Assembly (NCBI GenBank): GCA_964611585.1
Contig: CAZTAK010000057.1
Location: 1 to 18,075, forward strand
Reading direction: 5' to 3'
Source: CAZTAK01 sp964611585
Lineage (GTDB): Bacteria; Pseudomonadota; Alphaproteobacteria; SHVP01
Length of the DNA: 18,075 nucleotides
Of this stretch, positions 1-8,156 are shown piece after piece. Every line of letters starts with the position of its first letter. Position 1 is the stretch's first letter. A program made the translations under genes and the position numbers. The notes under the pieces are model-generated. The model was given only the letters and a program-made list of their open reading frames with translations, had not been told where the DNA came from and did no database searches.

Positions 1-455
1 CCGCAAGGGTCGCCGTCGTCACACTTGTGCCATCGCGCAAGGCTGCATCTCTTGCGGCCGTGCGTGCGTCCCCAACGTTGCCGAAGCCAGTCGCGGCGCG
101 CACTCGTGAGGAGGTGCCTGGACTGGACGTCGCTTCGGCGGCGCGGACGGCGGCAACCCATCCCAGGGCTGCGCGGGCTTCCGCAATCGCGGCCGCGGCC
201 TCCGGCGGTCCGGAAGAAAGTGATTCCGGCCCCTAATGGGACACCGGATAGAACCGCGCCGAGTGCGCCCGTGATGGCGGAGGACGTTGCCGCGGAATAA
301 CCATCTACTCTGCTTTCCACCGACGACTGAGACGATGTCCTGGTGGTGGCGGTGTCGACGCTGATGTCGGGTGCGGAGTAATACTGCGCGTTGGCGGCGC
401 CAAAAACCAAAGTTGCGCCGACGAGAATCGTTGCGAAGCAAAGACCCTGTTTCAT
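1..455 (-). CDS. Secreted protein of unknown function, 5' part, with apparent frameshift
   Basis: I do not recognise this gene. An ATG at 455 opens a frame whose first 23 residues form a classical signal peptide (MKQ, then a hydrophobic core, then ANA before Gln24), so export by Sec is likely. The mature part is rich in Ser, Thr and Ala. After about residue 75 the frame turns into Arg/Gly/Cys-rich text unlike the start, while the +1 frame becomes protein-like (GPPEAAAAIAEARAALGWV onward) and stays open to the window edge. The switch falls within about 211-235, which includes a C4 run at 230-233 (GGGG on the coding strand). One extra base there would join the halves. I infer a single-base sequencing error or a recent frameshift. 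A weak GAAGGG lies about 10 nt before the ATG. The 3' end is outside the window. Confidence 0.5.
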   Translation of the reverse strand, partial: MKQGLCFATILVGATLVFGAANAQYYSAPDISVDTATTRTSSQSSVESRVDGYSAATSSAITGALGAVLSGVPLGAGITFFRTAGGRGRDCGSPRSPGMGCRRPRRRSDVQSRHLLTSARRDWLRQRWGRTHGRKRCSLARWHKCDDGDPC

Positions 456-576
456 AGTGAATTGCCCTTCGTGTTCAAGTCTGGGCATAGACCCTGTTGC
501 CGGAAAGCATCGCATGCCGCCATGAGGACCCGCGTCCCCCAAATGGGGGATAGATCGATGGTTGAGCACACATTGC

Positions 577-789
577 CTAGATTTTGTAGTGGGACGTCTG
601 CGGCCGCAACCGAAAGACCCGGGCGAAAACCCCAATGTTCCCGGTCATCAACGCGGCCGAAATCGCCGCCACGATCGCCTCCCGTGGAGAATCGGGGCCG
701 ACGAGCGCAAAGACGATCAGAAAGTGAGGGGCAAACAGGGCGGCACGCGGCCGCCTCGCCCACGGTAGGGTCTCGGCGCCGCCGCTCTA
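577..789 (-). other. Coding-like open block without a start codon
   Basis: Between two in-frame TAG stops (787-789 and 577-579) the minus strand is open for 69 codons. It reads like protein with GC-ending codons, for example LIVFALVGPDSPREAIVAAI followed by SAALMTGNIGVFARVFRL. The frame holds a hydrophobic stretch but has no ATG, GTG or TTG near its beginning; the first internal GTG is in the middle. It could be the 3' end of a decayed membrane-protein gene or a chance open frame. I do not recognise a family. The rest of 456-1017 shows no convincing gene on either strand. At 535-550 there is a small hairpin (six-base arms around AAAT) with no U-tract. Confidence 0.25.
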
Positions 790-916
790 GGTCGTGGCCT
801 CACAAACGACGCAAGGCATTGAAACCACTTGTTTTTTCGCCAGCCGCAGTTTGTTCCAAACAGGTCAGCAACCCACTGATCTGTATTGGTTTTCTGGACT
901 AATGGGTACGTGACCT

Positions 917-956
917 AGAGCTTTTCCCGTTCGCATGCGCTCACGCGAAAAGCTTT
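917..956. repeat. Imperfect palindrome, possible dispersed intergenic repeat
   Basis: The arms AGAGCTTTTC (917-926) and GAAAAGCTTT (947-956) pair at 9 of 10 positions around a 20-nt centre that contains the smaller palindrome CGCATGCG. It lies about 60 nt beyond the thiL stop, but on the minus strand it is not followed by a T-tract, so it is not a classical terminator. Its architecture resembles short palindromic repeats scattered between genes in alphaproteobacteria. Only one copy is in this window, so repeat status is inference. Confidence 0.35.
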
Positions 957-987
957 ATCCCTTTGACATAGTACGCAAATCGTCGTC

Positions 988-1005
988 GCCGGCGATTCCG
1001 CCGGC
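988..1005 (-). terminator. Possible hairpin terminator after thiL
   Basis: A perfect 7-bp GC-only stem (GCCGGCG / CGCCGGC) with a 4-nt loop sits about 12 nt after the thiL stop codon. There is no run of T after it on the minus strand, only GACGACGATTTG, so it is at best a weak intrinsic terminator or a 3'-end stabiliser for the long rpiB-thiL transcript. Confidence 0.35.
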
Positions 1006-1017
1006 TCGGGATTCGCG

Positions 1018-1992
1018 CTAGAAATGCCGGTAGCCGGCCGCCTCCAGCGCCATCGCCTCGCCGCCGGGACCGAGGATACGGACGCCCGGCGTTTCGCTCA
1101 TCGCGCCGATAACGCTCAGCGCCAGGTCGAGTTCGGCGGCCAGCGCCGCGAGGGCCGGCCGCAGGGCCGGCGGTGCCGTGAACAACAGTTCGTAGTCGTC
1201 ACCACCGCTCAGGACGGTTGCGAAATGTTCGGGTTCAGCCGCCACGGCCTTCGAGGCAGCCCGCGACAGCGGAACGGATGCGGCGCGAATGTCGGCGCCG
1301 GCGCCCGATTCCTCGCAGATGTGGCCGAGGTCGGCGGCGAGGCCGTCGGAAACATCGATGCAGGCGCTCGCCAGACCGACCAGCCGCGGGCCAAGCGCGA
1401 CGCGCGGCTCCGGCACCAGCAAACGCGACTGCAAACGGCTGAGGTCGTTGTCGTCGAGGCCCGGCAGAGGCCTTGCCTCGGCTGCCAGTGCGAGCGCCGC
1501 ATCGCCGACGGTGCCGGACACATAAATGTCGTCGCCCGCCCGTGCCCCGGAACGGCGCAGCGCCGCCCCTTCGCGCACCTGTCCGAAGGCGGTCACGTTG
1601 ACCGTCAGCGGCCCCGGCGTCGCCACCGTGTCGCCGCCCGCCAGAACGATCCCGAATTGCCGGTTGTCGTCTGCAAGCGCGGCCGCGAACCGGTCGATCC
1701 AGTCGTCGTCGGCCGCTTTCGGCAGCGCCAGCGAGAGCAGATATGAGATCGGCAGTGCGCCCATCGCCGCGACGTCCGACAGATTGACACGCAAGGCTTT
1801 GCGGGCAATGGCATCGGCAGGATCGGCGGCGCCGAAATGAACGCCCGCCACCAGAATGTCGGCGGTCGCAATCAGGTCGTGACCGGGATCGCTGATGATT
1901 CGCGCGGCGTCGTCACGCAACCCGAGGCCCTGTTCGGCGTCGGACAAGGGTGCAAACGCAGCCCGGATCAGATCGAATTCGCCGCGGCGCAT
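1018..1992 (-). CDS. thiL: Thiamine-monophosphate kinase ThiL
   Basis: ThiL phosphorylates thiamine monophosphate with ATP to make thiamine diphosphate, the active cofactor, in the cytosol. The protein shows the family's landmarks: GEFDLI at the N-terminus, a DDAA metal-binding motif at residues 27-30, TADILVAGVHF at 43-53, NLSDVAAMGALP, GGDT, and the C-terminal DVSDGLAADL and LSGGDDYELLF segments. From the ATG at 1992 the product is 324 residues, close to the usual 320-330. A longer frame from a GTG at 2049 exists, but its extra residues are low in complexity and homologues begin near GEFDLI. The gene is the last of the minus-strand cluster, 68 nt after nusB. No other thiamine gene is nearby, which is common for this operon. 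Confidence 0.93.
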   Translation of the reverse strand: MRRGEFDLIRAAFAPLSDAEQGLGLRDDAARIISDPGHDLIATADILVAGVHFGAADPADAIARKALRVNLSDVAAMGALPISYLLSLALPKAADDDWIDRFAAALADDNRQFGIVLAGGDTVATPGPLTVNVTAFGQVREGAALRRSGARAGDDIYVSGTVGDAALALAAEARPLPGLDDNDLSRLQSRLLVPEPRVALGPRLVGLASACIDVSDGLAADLGHICEESGAGADIRAASVPLSRAASKAVAAEPEHFATVLSGGDDYELLFTAPPALRPALAALAAELDLALSVIGAMSETPGVRILGPGGEAMALEAAGYRHF

Positions 1993-2060
1993 CGGGTCAC
2001 ACCGGGGTGGTTCCCCGCCCCCTTTGGCCGGAGACGCCGCCGCACCCACCGGCGAGAACT

Positions 2061-2564
2061 TTACTTCGCAGCGGCCGGATCGCGCGCCTCAATTTCGCCT
2101 GGCCGCGCCTTGGCGGCAAGGGCGTCGAGCACGCCGTTGACGAGGGAGGGCTGCTCGGAATCGAAAAACGCATGGGCAATATCGACATATTCGTTGATGA
2201 CGACCCGCGCCGGAACATCCGGTCGAGCGACCAATTCGTACGCGCCGCAGCGCAGGATTGCGAGCAATATCCGTTCGAGGCGTTCGGGCGTCCAGTTGCC
2301 GCGAAGGGCGCCGGCGACATCGGAATCGAGGATCGCGCAGCGGCCGAGCGCGCCACGCACCAGATCTGAAAAAAACTCTTCGTCCGGTTCGGCGGCCACC
2401 GGCAAGTCGCCGTCGCCGGCAAAGCGATGATGGATGAATTCGGCCACCACCGTAGCGGCATCGACGCCGGCAATGTCCGCCTGATAAAGCGCCTGAACTG
2501 CTGCCATCCGCGCGGCGCGGCGCCGGTCCGCATTGGTGGCGGCGGGCGCAGCGGCGGCCGTCAT
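2061..2564 (-). CDS. nusB: Transcription antitermination factor NusB
   Basis: NusB forms a dimer with NusE (ribosomal protein S10), binds boxA in rRNA leaders and supports antitermination by RNA polymerase. The 167-residue product has the all-helical NusB pattern: RRRAARMAAVQALYQADIAG near the N-terminus, a central region ending LERILLAILRCGAYEL, and the diagnostic VINEYVDIAHAFFD followed by FVNGVLD-like SLVNGVLDALA. The N-terminal 12 residues are an Ala/Thr-rich extension of little information. Its ATG overlaps the ribH stop codon in an ATGA arrangement, implying translational coupling. Placement between ribH and thiL is the standard order in many proteobacteria. Confidence 0.93.
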   Translation of the reverse strand: MTAAAAPAATNADRRRAARMAAVQALYQADIAGVDAATVVAEFIHHRFAGDGDLPVAAEPDEEFFSDLVRGALGRCAILDSDVAGALRGNWTPERLERILLAILRCGAYELVARPDVPARVVINEYVDIAHAFFDSEQPSLVNGVLDALAAKARPGEIEARDPAAAK

Positions 2565-3022
2565 CGTGCCGGCAGAAATCCGCGCTTGACCTCCATCATG
2601 GCCAGCGCGGCCTCGGCGGCATTGCCGCCCCGATTGGTACCGTCGGCGGCGGCGCGGACAATCGCCTGCTCCATGGTTTCGCAGGTGAGAATGCCCATGC
2701 CGACGGCCAGCGAATACTGGGTCGTAAGATCGCTAATTCCGTGGATTGCCTCGCGGCACACGTGATCGTAGTGGTCCGTCTCGCCGCGGATGACGCAGCC
2801 GAGCGCAACGTAGGCGTCGAACCGCCGCCGCCCGCCGACCAGCTCCATCGACCGGACCGCCATGCGAAGCGCCGCCGGAATTTCCAAAGTGCCCGGCACC
2901 TCGACATCCATGTGGGTTCCCCCCGCCGCCTCGATGGCGGCAAACGCCCCCCTCTGGAGCTCGTCGGCGACGTCCGGGTAAAAGCGCGCACTGATAATCA
3001 GAAGATAGGGGCCTTCATCCAT
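2561..3022 (-). CDS. ribH: 6,7-dimethyl-8-ribityllumazine synthase RibH
   Basis: RibH condenses 5-amino-6-ribitylaminouracil with 3,4-dihydroxy-2-butanone 4-phosphate to give the lumazine precursor of riboflavin. From the ATG at 3022 the product is 153 residues, the usual size for the icosahedral or decameric enzyme. Motifs seen: LIISARFYPDVADEL at the N-terminus, VPGTLEIPAALRMA, and the active-site segment ALGCVIRGETDHYDHVC, whose histidines are the catalytic region, then GMGILTCETMEQA. The longer frame starting at 3085 runs back into ribB and is not needed. The start overlaps the end of ribB by 8 nt, and the stop overlaps the nusB start, so the three genes are translationally linked. Confidence 0.95.
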   Translation of the reverse strand: MDEGPYLLIISARFYPDVADELQRGAFAAIEAAGGTHMDVEVPGTLEIPAALRMAVRSMELVGGRRRFDAYVALGCVIRGETDHYDHVCREAIHGISDLTTQYSLAVGMGILTCETMEQAIVRAAADGTNRGGNAAEAALAMMEVKRGFLPAR

Positions 3023-4157
3023 TTTTCTTTTCCGGTTCGTTATCGAGGCCGCGGTGGCCGACGATGGACAGGCCATAACCCTCAAGCCCGACCACGGTGC
3101 GCGGCGTGTTGGAAAGGACGATCATGTTGCGCACGCCGAGATCGCGGATGATCTGGGCGCCGACGCCGTAGTCGCGCAACGCCGGCTGAGGCGCTTCCGC
3201 ATCGGCGGCACGGACGCGCTCGGACAGGCTGTCGGGGCGGGGTTCGCGAATGATCACAATGACGCCGCACCCCTCGGCAGCCACAGCCTCCATCGCCGCC
3301 GCCAGCGGCGTGCCCTGGTGGGCGCCGGCGCCGAGAACGTCAAGCAGGTTGAGCTGATGGACCCGCACCAGAACCGGCTCGGCCCCGGCCACGTCGCCTT
3401 TCACCAGCGCGATGTGCTCGGCGTAATCCACGGTGTTGGCATAGACATGAAGCCGGAAGGCGCCACCGTGGCAGCTGTCGATATCGGTTTCGACGACTTT
3501 TTCGACAATGGTGTCGTGGCGGCGCCGGTAGGCAATCAGGTCGGCGATGCGAGCCACCTTGAGCCCGTGGTGCTGGGAAAATTTCACCAGGTCCGGCATC
3601 CGCGCCATGGTGCCATCGTCGTTCATGATTTCGCAGATGACGCCCGAGGGGTTGAATCCGGCCAGCCGCGCGATGTCGATGGCGGCTTCGGTATGGCCGG
3701 CGCGCTCCAGGATGCCGGCGCGGCGTGCAACCAGCGGGAAGACATGGCCGGGCGTCGAGATGTCGGCGCGGGTGCTCTTGGAATCGATGGCGACGGCGAC
3801 GGTTCGCGCCCGGTCGGCGGCCGAGATTCCGGTAGTGACGCCCTCGCGCGCCTCGATCGAAACGGTAAAGGCGGTCTGGTGGCGGGTCTGGTTGGCGCGC
3901 GTCATCAGCTCGAGTCCAAGATCGGCGCATCGTTCTTCGGTAAGCGCGAGACAGATCAGGCCGCGGGCGTGCTTGGCCATGAAATTGATCGCCTCGGCGT
4001 TCGCATTCTCGGCAGGAATGACCAGGTCGCCTTCGTTTTCGCGGTCCTCGTCGTCAACCAGAATGATCATGCGCCCCTTGCGCACATCGTCGAGCACCTC
4101 TTCGATCGACGAGAGGTAGTCGTGGTCGCCGGAGAGATCGAGACGTACCGATTCCAT
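3015..4157 (-). CDS. ribB: 3,4-dihydroxy-2-butanone 4-phosphate synthase with degenerate GTP cyclohydrolase II domain (RibBX type)
   Basis: The N-terminal half (about residues 15-215 of 380) is a complete DHBP synthase, which turns ribulose 5-phosphate into the four-carbon riboflavin precursor. It has DDEDRENEGDLVIPAEN at 35-51, the substrate and metal-binding loop, then GHVFPLVAR, HTEAAIDIARLAG and GVICEIMNDDGTMAR. The C-terminal half aligns by eye with GTP cyclohydrolase II: VLVRVH and later ALRDYGVGAQIIRDLGVRNM and GLEGYGLSIV are retained. However, the three zinc cysteines expected just after VRVH are absent (QLNLLDVLGAGAHQGTPL), and the catalytic RQEGRGIGL stretch is replaced by REPRPDSLSERV. 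The second domain is therefore very unlikely to hydrolyse GTP. This matches the RibBX variant described in Proteobacteria. The start overlaps the ribE stop (TGATG). Confidence 0.93.
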   Translation of the reverse strand: MESVRLDLSGDHDYLSSIEEVLDDVRKGRMIILVDDEDRENEGDLVIPAENANAEAINFMAKHARGLICLALTEERCADLGLELMTRANQTRHQTAFTVSIEAREGVTTGISAADRARTVAVAIDSKSTRADISTPGHVFPLVARRAGILERAGHTEAAIDIARLAGFNPSGVICEIMNDDGTMARMPDLVKFSQHHGLKVARIADLIAYRRRHDTIVEKVVETDIDSCHGGAFRLHVYANTVDYAEHIALVKGDVAGAEPVLVRVHQLNLLDVLGAGAHQGTPLAAAMEAVAAEGCGVIVIIREPRPDSLSERVRAADAEAPQPALRDYGVGAQIIRDLGVRNMIVLSNTPRTVVGLEGYGLSIVGHRGLDNEPEKKNG

Positions 4158-4744
4158 CAGGCGGCCTCCGCCAGGCGCGCGACGTAGCGCGCAAGCAGGT
4201 CGATTTCGAGATTCACCGCGCCACCGGGTTCGAGATCCGCGAACGCGGTCGCCTTCTGCGTATAAGGAATGATGTTGACGCCGAAGCGCGTCCCTTCGAC
4301 TTCGTTGACGGTCAGCGACACGCCGTCGAGCGCGAGCGACCCCTTGGACGCCACAAACCGCATCAGATCGGGCGCCGCCTCGAAGGTGAAGCGGACCGAA
4401 TCCCCTTCGTCGTGGCACTCGACCACAGTTGCCATCCCGTCGATGTGGCCGGTTACGATGTGGCCGCCCATTTCGTCGCCGACCCTGAGGGCGCGTTCGA
4501 GATTCACCTTGGTTCCCTTTTTCCAATTGCCGAGTGTGGTTCTGGACCGAGTCTCGGCGGAAGCATTGACGGCAAACCATCCCGGGCCCTTGTCGACCAC
4601 GGTCAGGCAGGGGCCGGAGCAGGCGATCGAGGCGCCAATATCGATCGCGACGGTATCGAAGGCGGTTTCGATCTCGATCCGGAGATCGCCAGCCGCCTCG
4701 ACGGTACGCACCGTACCAACATCTGTGACTATTCCTGTAAACAT
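4157..4744 (-). CDS. ribE: Riboflavin synthase alpha subunit RibE
   Basis: This enzyme dismutates two molecules of 6,7-dimethyl-8-ribityllumazine into riboflavin and the pyrimidine that RibH reuses. The 195-residue protein begins with the hallmark MFTGIVTDVGTV and contains two tandem lumazine-binding barrels of about 95 residues each. The first includes SIACSGPCLTVVD and FAVNASAETRSRTTLG; the second begins near GHIVTGHIDGMATV and includes GSLALDGVSLTVNEV. Length and both repeats are normal. It lies 10 nt after ribD and shares one base with the ribB start. The gene is called ribC in some bacteria. I see no FMN riboswitch in front of it, consistent with an internal operon position. Confidence 0.95.
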   Translation of the reverse strand: MFTGIVTDVGTVRTVEAAGDLRIEIETAFDTVAIDIGASIACSGPCLTVVDKGPGWFAVNASAETRSRTTLGNWKKGTKVNLERALRVGDEMGGHIVTGHIDGMATVVECHDEGDSVRFTFEAAPDLMRFVASKGSLALDGVSLTVNEVEGTRFGVNIIPYTQKATAFADLEPGGAVNLEIDLLARYVARLAEAA

Positions 4745-4754
4745 GGCCCCTTAA

Positions 4755-5867
4755 TTAGGTCTGAAACTCGAAGGTTTCCAGCAAATCCTTGCCGAAGGGT
4801 TGAATTCCGGTGCGGACGAAGCCGGGCATATCCGCCAGATCGTCAACGCCAAAGGGGGCTAGAGCCGGAATCCCGTCGCCGCCCATGACGCTAGCGGAGC
4901 GGAACCATTCGATCCGGTCCACCAGCCTGGCGCGCAACAACGCCGCCGCGGTATGGCTGCCGCCCTCGACCAATATCCGCGTGAGCCCGCGCTCGGCCAG
5001 TCCCTTGAGGACGCCGGCAAGGTCGAACTGGCCAGCCTCGCCGGCCCCGGTGACGACTTCGATGCCGCAGTCCTCAAAGGCCCGGCGGCGGGCCGAATCG
5101 GCGTCGCCCAACGCCACCAGCCATGTCGGCGCCGCCGCCTGCACCACCAGACGGTGGGTGAGCGGCAATCGCAGGCGCGGGTCGAGAACGATTCGCACCG
5201 GCGACCGGTGCACCAGCCCCGGCACGCGGCAAGTCAGTTCCGGGTCGTCCGCAACGGCGGTGCCGACCCCCACCAGCACCGCATCGTGGTGCACCCGCAA
5301 CAGGTGCCCGGCGGCGCGCGCCGCTTCCCCGGTGATCCATTGGCTGCGCCCGGAATGGGTCGCGATCTTGCCGTCGAGGGTGGAGGCAAGCTTGAGAGTG
5401 ACCAGCGGTTGCCCGTGTTCGATTCGTTTGAAGTAGCCCGCGTTGAGGCTGCGCGCGGTCTCTGCGCACAGGCCGCTGGCGACGGTGAGGCCCGCATCCC
5501 GGAGGGCGGCGAGGCCGCGGCCCGAGACGCGCGGGTCGGGATCTTCGACGGCGGCAACGACCCGGGCGACACCCGCGTCCACCAGGGCCTGCGTGCACGG
5601 AGGCGTCTCGCCGTGATGGCAACAGGGCTCGAGCGTGACGAAAGCGGTGGCGCCGCGCGCCGCCTTGCCGGCGCGTTGCAGCGCCTCGGTTTCGGCGTGC
5701 GGGCGCCCGCCCGCCTGCGTCCAGCCGCGCCCGACGACACTGGAATCGCCGACCAGCACGCATCCGACCGCCGGATTGGGCCAGACCGCGCCCAGACCCC
5801 GCGCCGCAAGCCCGAGCGCCGCCGTCATCGGGTGTAGATCGCGCGCTTCAGTCGCCGGTGCCGGCAC
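4755..5867 (-). CDS. ribD: Bifunctional riboflavin deaminase/reductase RibD
   Basis: RibD carries out the deamination and then the side-chain reduction of the pyrimidine intermediate that follows GTP opening. The deaminase domain (about 1-145) has PNPAVGCVLV at 30-39, the zinc ligands His57 and Glu59 in HAETEAL, and Cys82 and Cys91 in PCCHHGETPPC. The reductase domain (about 150-365) has LKLASTLDGKIAT (Lys159, Asp165, Lys167), SQWITG and a C-terminal LVEGGSHTAAALL. The 370-residue length is normal. I prefer the GTG at 5867, preceded by an AGGCGAGA-like ribosome-binding site and including the DLHPM segment that homologues have. An ATG at 5828 would remove 13 residues. The GTG start overlaps the nrdR end by 20 nt. 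Confidence 0.94.
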   Translation of the reverse strand: MPAPATEARDLHPMTAALGLAARGLGAVWPNPAVGCVLVGDSSVVGRGWTQAGGRPHAETEALQRAGKAARGATAFVTLEPCCHHGETPPCTQALVDAGVARVVAAVEDPDPRVSGRGLAALRDAGLTVASGLCAETARSLNAGYFKRIEHGQPLVTLKLASTLDGKIATHSGRSQWITGEAARAAGHLLRVHHDAVLVGVGTAVADDPELTCRVPGLVHRSPVRIVLDPRLRLPLTHRLVVQAAAPTWLVALGDADSARRRAFEDCGIEVVTGAGEAGQFDLAGVLKGLAERGLTRILVEGGSHTAAALLRARLVDRIEWFRSASVMGGDGIPALAPFGVDDLADMPGFVRTGIQPFGKDLLETFEFQT

Positions 5868-6309
5868 TCATCTCGCCTATGAATTCCTCGAAATCGCGGG
5901 CTTCGCGGAAATCCCGGTACACCGAGGCGAAGCGCACATAGGCAACCTGATCGAGACTGGCCAGGGCGTCCATGACCAGACCGCCAATCTGTTCAGTGGT
6001 GATTTCCGCCTCGCCGAAGCTTTCGAGGCGACGCACGATACCGTTGATCATGCGATCGACGCGGTCGGGCTCGACCGGGCGTTTGCGGGTTGCAATCAGG
6101 ATCGACCGCGCCAGCTTGTCACGGTCGAACGGCACGCGCTGTCCGTTCTTTTTCACGACCGTGAGTTCGCGCAATTGCACGCGCTCGAAGGTGGTAAATC
6201 GCGAACCGCAGGCTTGGCAATAGCGGCGCCGGCGAATCGCCGAGTTGTCCTCCGCGGGCCTCGAATCCTTGACCTGCGTATCTTCATTTCCACAAAACGG
6301 GCAGCGCAT
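5848..6309 (-). CDS. nrdR: Transcriptional repressor NrdR
   Basis: NrdR represses ribonucleotide reductase genes in response to the ATP/dATP state. The 153-residue protein has the N-terminal zinc ribbon with Cys3, Cys6, Cys31 and Cys34 (MRCPFCG and YCQACGSRFTTFE), a basic RRRRY stretch used in DNA contact, and an ATP-cone from about residue 49 (LTVVKKNGQRVPFDRDKL) to VYRDFREARDF. Length is typical. A GGGGACA sequence sits about 6 nt before the ATG. It lies between glyA (54 nt away) and ribD (overlapping), a position seen widely in proteobacteria. I did not find a clear NrdR box in front of it. Confidence 0.95.
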   Translation of the reverse strand: MRCPFCGNEDTQVKDSRPAEDNSAIRRRRYCQACGSRFTTFERVQLRELTVVKKNGQRVPFDRDKLARSILIATRKRPVEPDRVDRMINGIVRRLESFGEAEITTEQIGGLVMDALASLDQVAYVRFASVYRDFREARDFEEFIGEMSAGTGD

Positions 6310-6363
6310 GTTTGTCCCCGATTATTTCGACGTCAGGTCCTGGCCCTTAGCGGAGCCGGCCCA

Positions 6364-7674
<1,311 letters not shown>

Positions 7675-7691
7675 CAATAGGCCTCCGGCTG

Positions 7692-8156
7692 CTATTTGAC
7701 TTGTTTCAGGTGTACGACGGGCGCATCGTTGCGTTCGATCTTGGCGACCCGCCGAACATGCCGGCCACCCTCAAACGCTGTCACCAGAAACGTCTGGACG
7801 CAGGCTCGCGCGGTGCCAATGTCGGTAATGCGTGCACCCAGGGCGAGTACGTTGGCATCGTTATGTTCGCGCGCGAGGCGCGCGGTTTCGACGCTGTGGC
7901 AGACCCCGGCCCGGATTCCGGGATGGCGGTTGGCGGCCATGGCGATGCCGATGCCGGTGCCGCAAACCGCGATGCCGCGTTCGGCGCGGCCGGCAAGAAT
8001 GGCCTCGGCGAGCGCGTGTCCGTAATCCGGGTAATCCACGGAATCGGTACCATAGGCGCCGAGATCGAGAACCTCGTGCCCGGCCGCCTCAAGGTCGGCC
8101 TTGATCGCCTCCTTGAACGGAAAACCGGCGTAGTCAGCGGCAATCGCAACTGTCAC
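7692..8156 (-). CDS. rpiB: Ribose 5-phosphate isomerase B, with a variant DHAG motif
   Basis: RpiB interconverts ribose 5-phosphate and ribulose 5-phosphate; the latter is the substrate of the RibB enzyme encoded downstream. From a GTG at 8156 the product is 154 residues, the normal length, and begins VTVAIAADYAGFPFKE. The catalytic Cys65 in VCGTGIGIAMAANR and His98 in REHNDANVLALGARI are present, as is EGGRH near the C-terminus. The residue after Asp8 is Tyr9 (TAC), where the family almost always has His (DHAG). That position lies at the substrate pocket, so activity may be altered. An upstream ATG at 8216 would add 20 unlike residues. The gene heads the minus-strand cluster. Confidence 0.88.
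   Translation of the reverse strand: MTVAIAADYAGFPFKEAIKADLEAAGHEVLDLGAYGTDSVDYPDYGHALAEAILAGRAERGIAVCGTGIGIAMAANRHPGIRAGVCHSVETARLAREHNDANVLALGARITDIGTARACVQTFLVTAFEGGRHVRRVAKIERNDAPVVHLKQVK

Noticed and set aside
442..498. Direct repeat AGACCCTGTT on both sides of the secreted-protein start
   Set aside because: Two 10-bp copies 47 bases apart, with no further structure, are too little to call a functional element.
452..902. Open frames on both strands upstream of the secreted-protein gene
   Set aside because: They are Arg/Ser-rich or cysteine-rich shadows without a ribosome-binding site; only the 577-789 block looked coding-like.
1024..1746. Long plus-strand open frame across thiL
   Set aside because: It is the complement of thiL, is Arg/Gln-rich, and has no family resemblance; thiL on the other strand has complete motifs.
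3054..4187. 377-codon plus-strand open frame across ribB
   Set aside because: This is an antisense shadow caused by GC-rich codon structure; the minus strand encodes an unmistakable DHBP synthase.
4157..4580. N-terminal extension that would fuse ribB to sequence inside ribE
   Set aside because: The extension reads Arg-rich shadow of ribE; the ATG at 4157 overlapping the ribE stop is the natural start.
4745..4754. FMN riboswitch in front of ribE or ribB
   Set aside because: The gaps before ribE, ribB and ribH are 10 nt or less, and the long rpiB upstream region does not show the conserved riboswitch core by eye.
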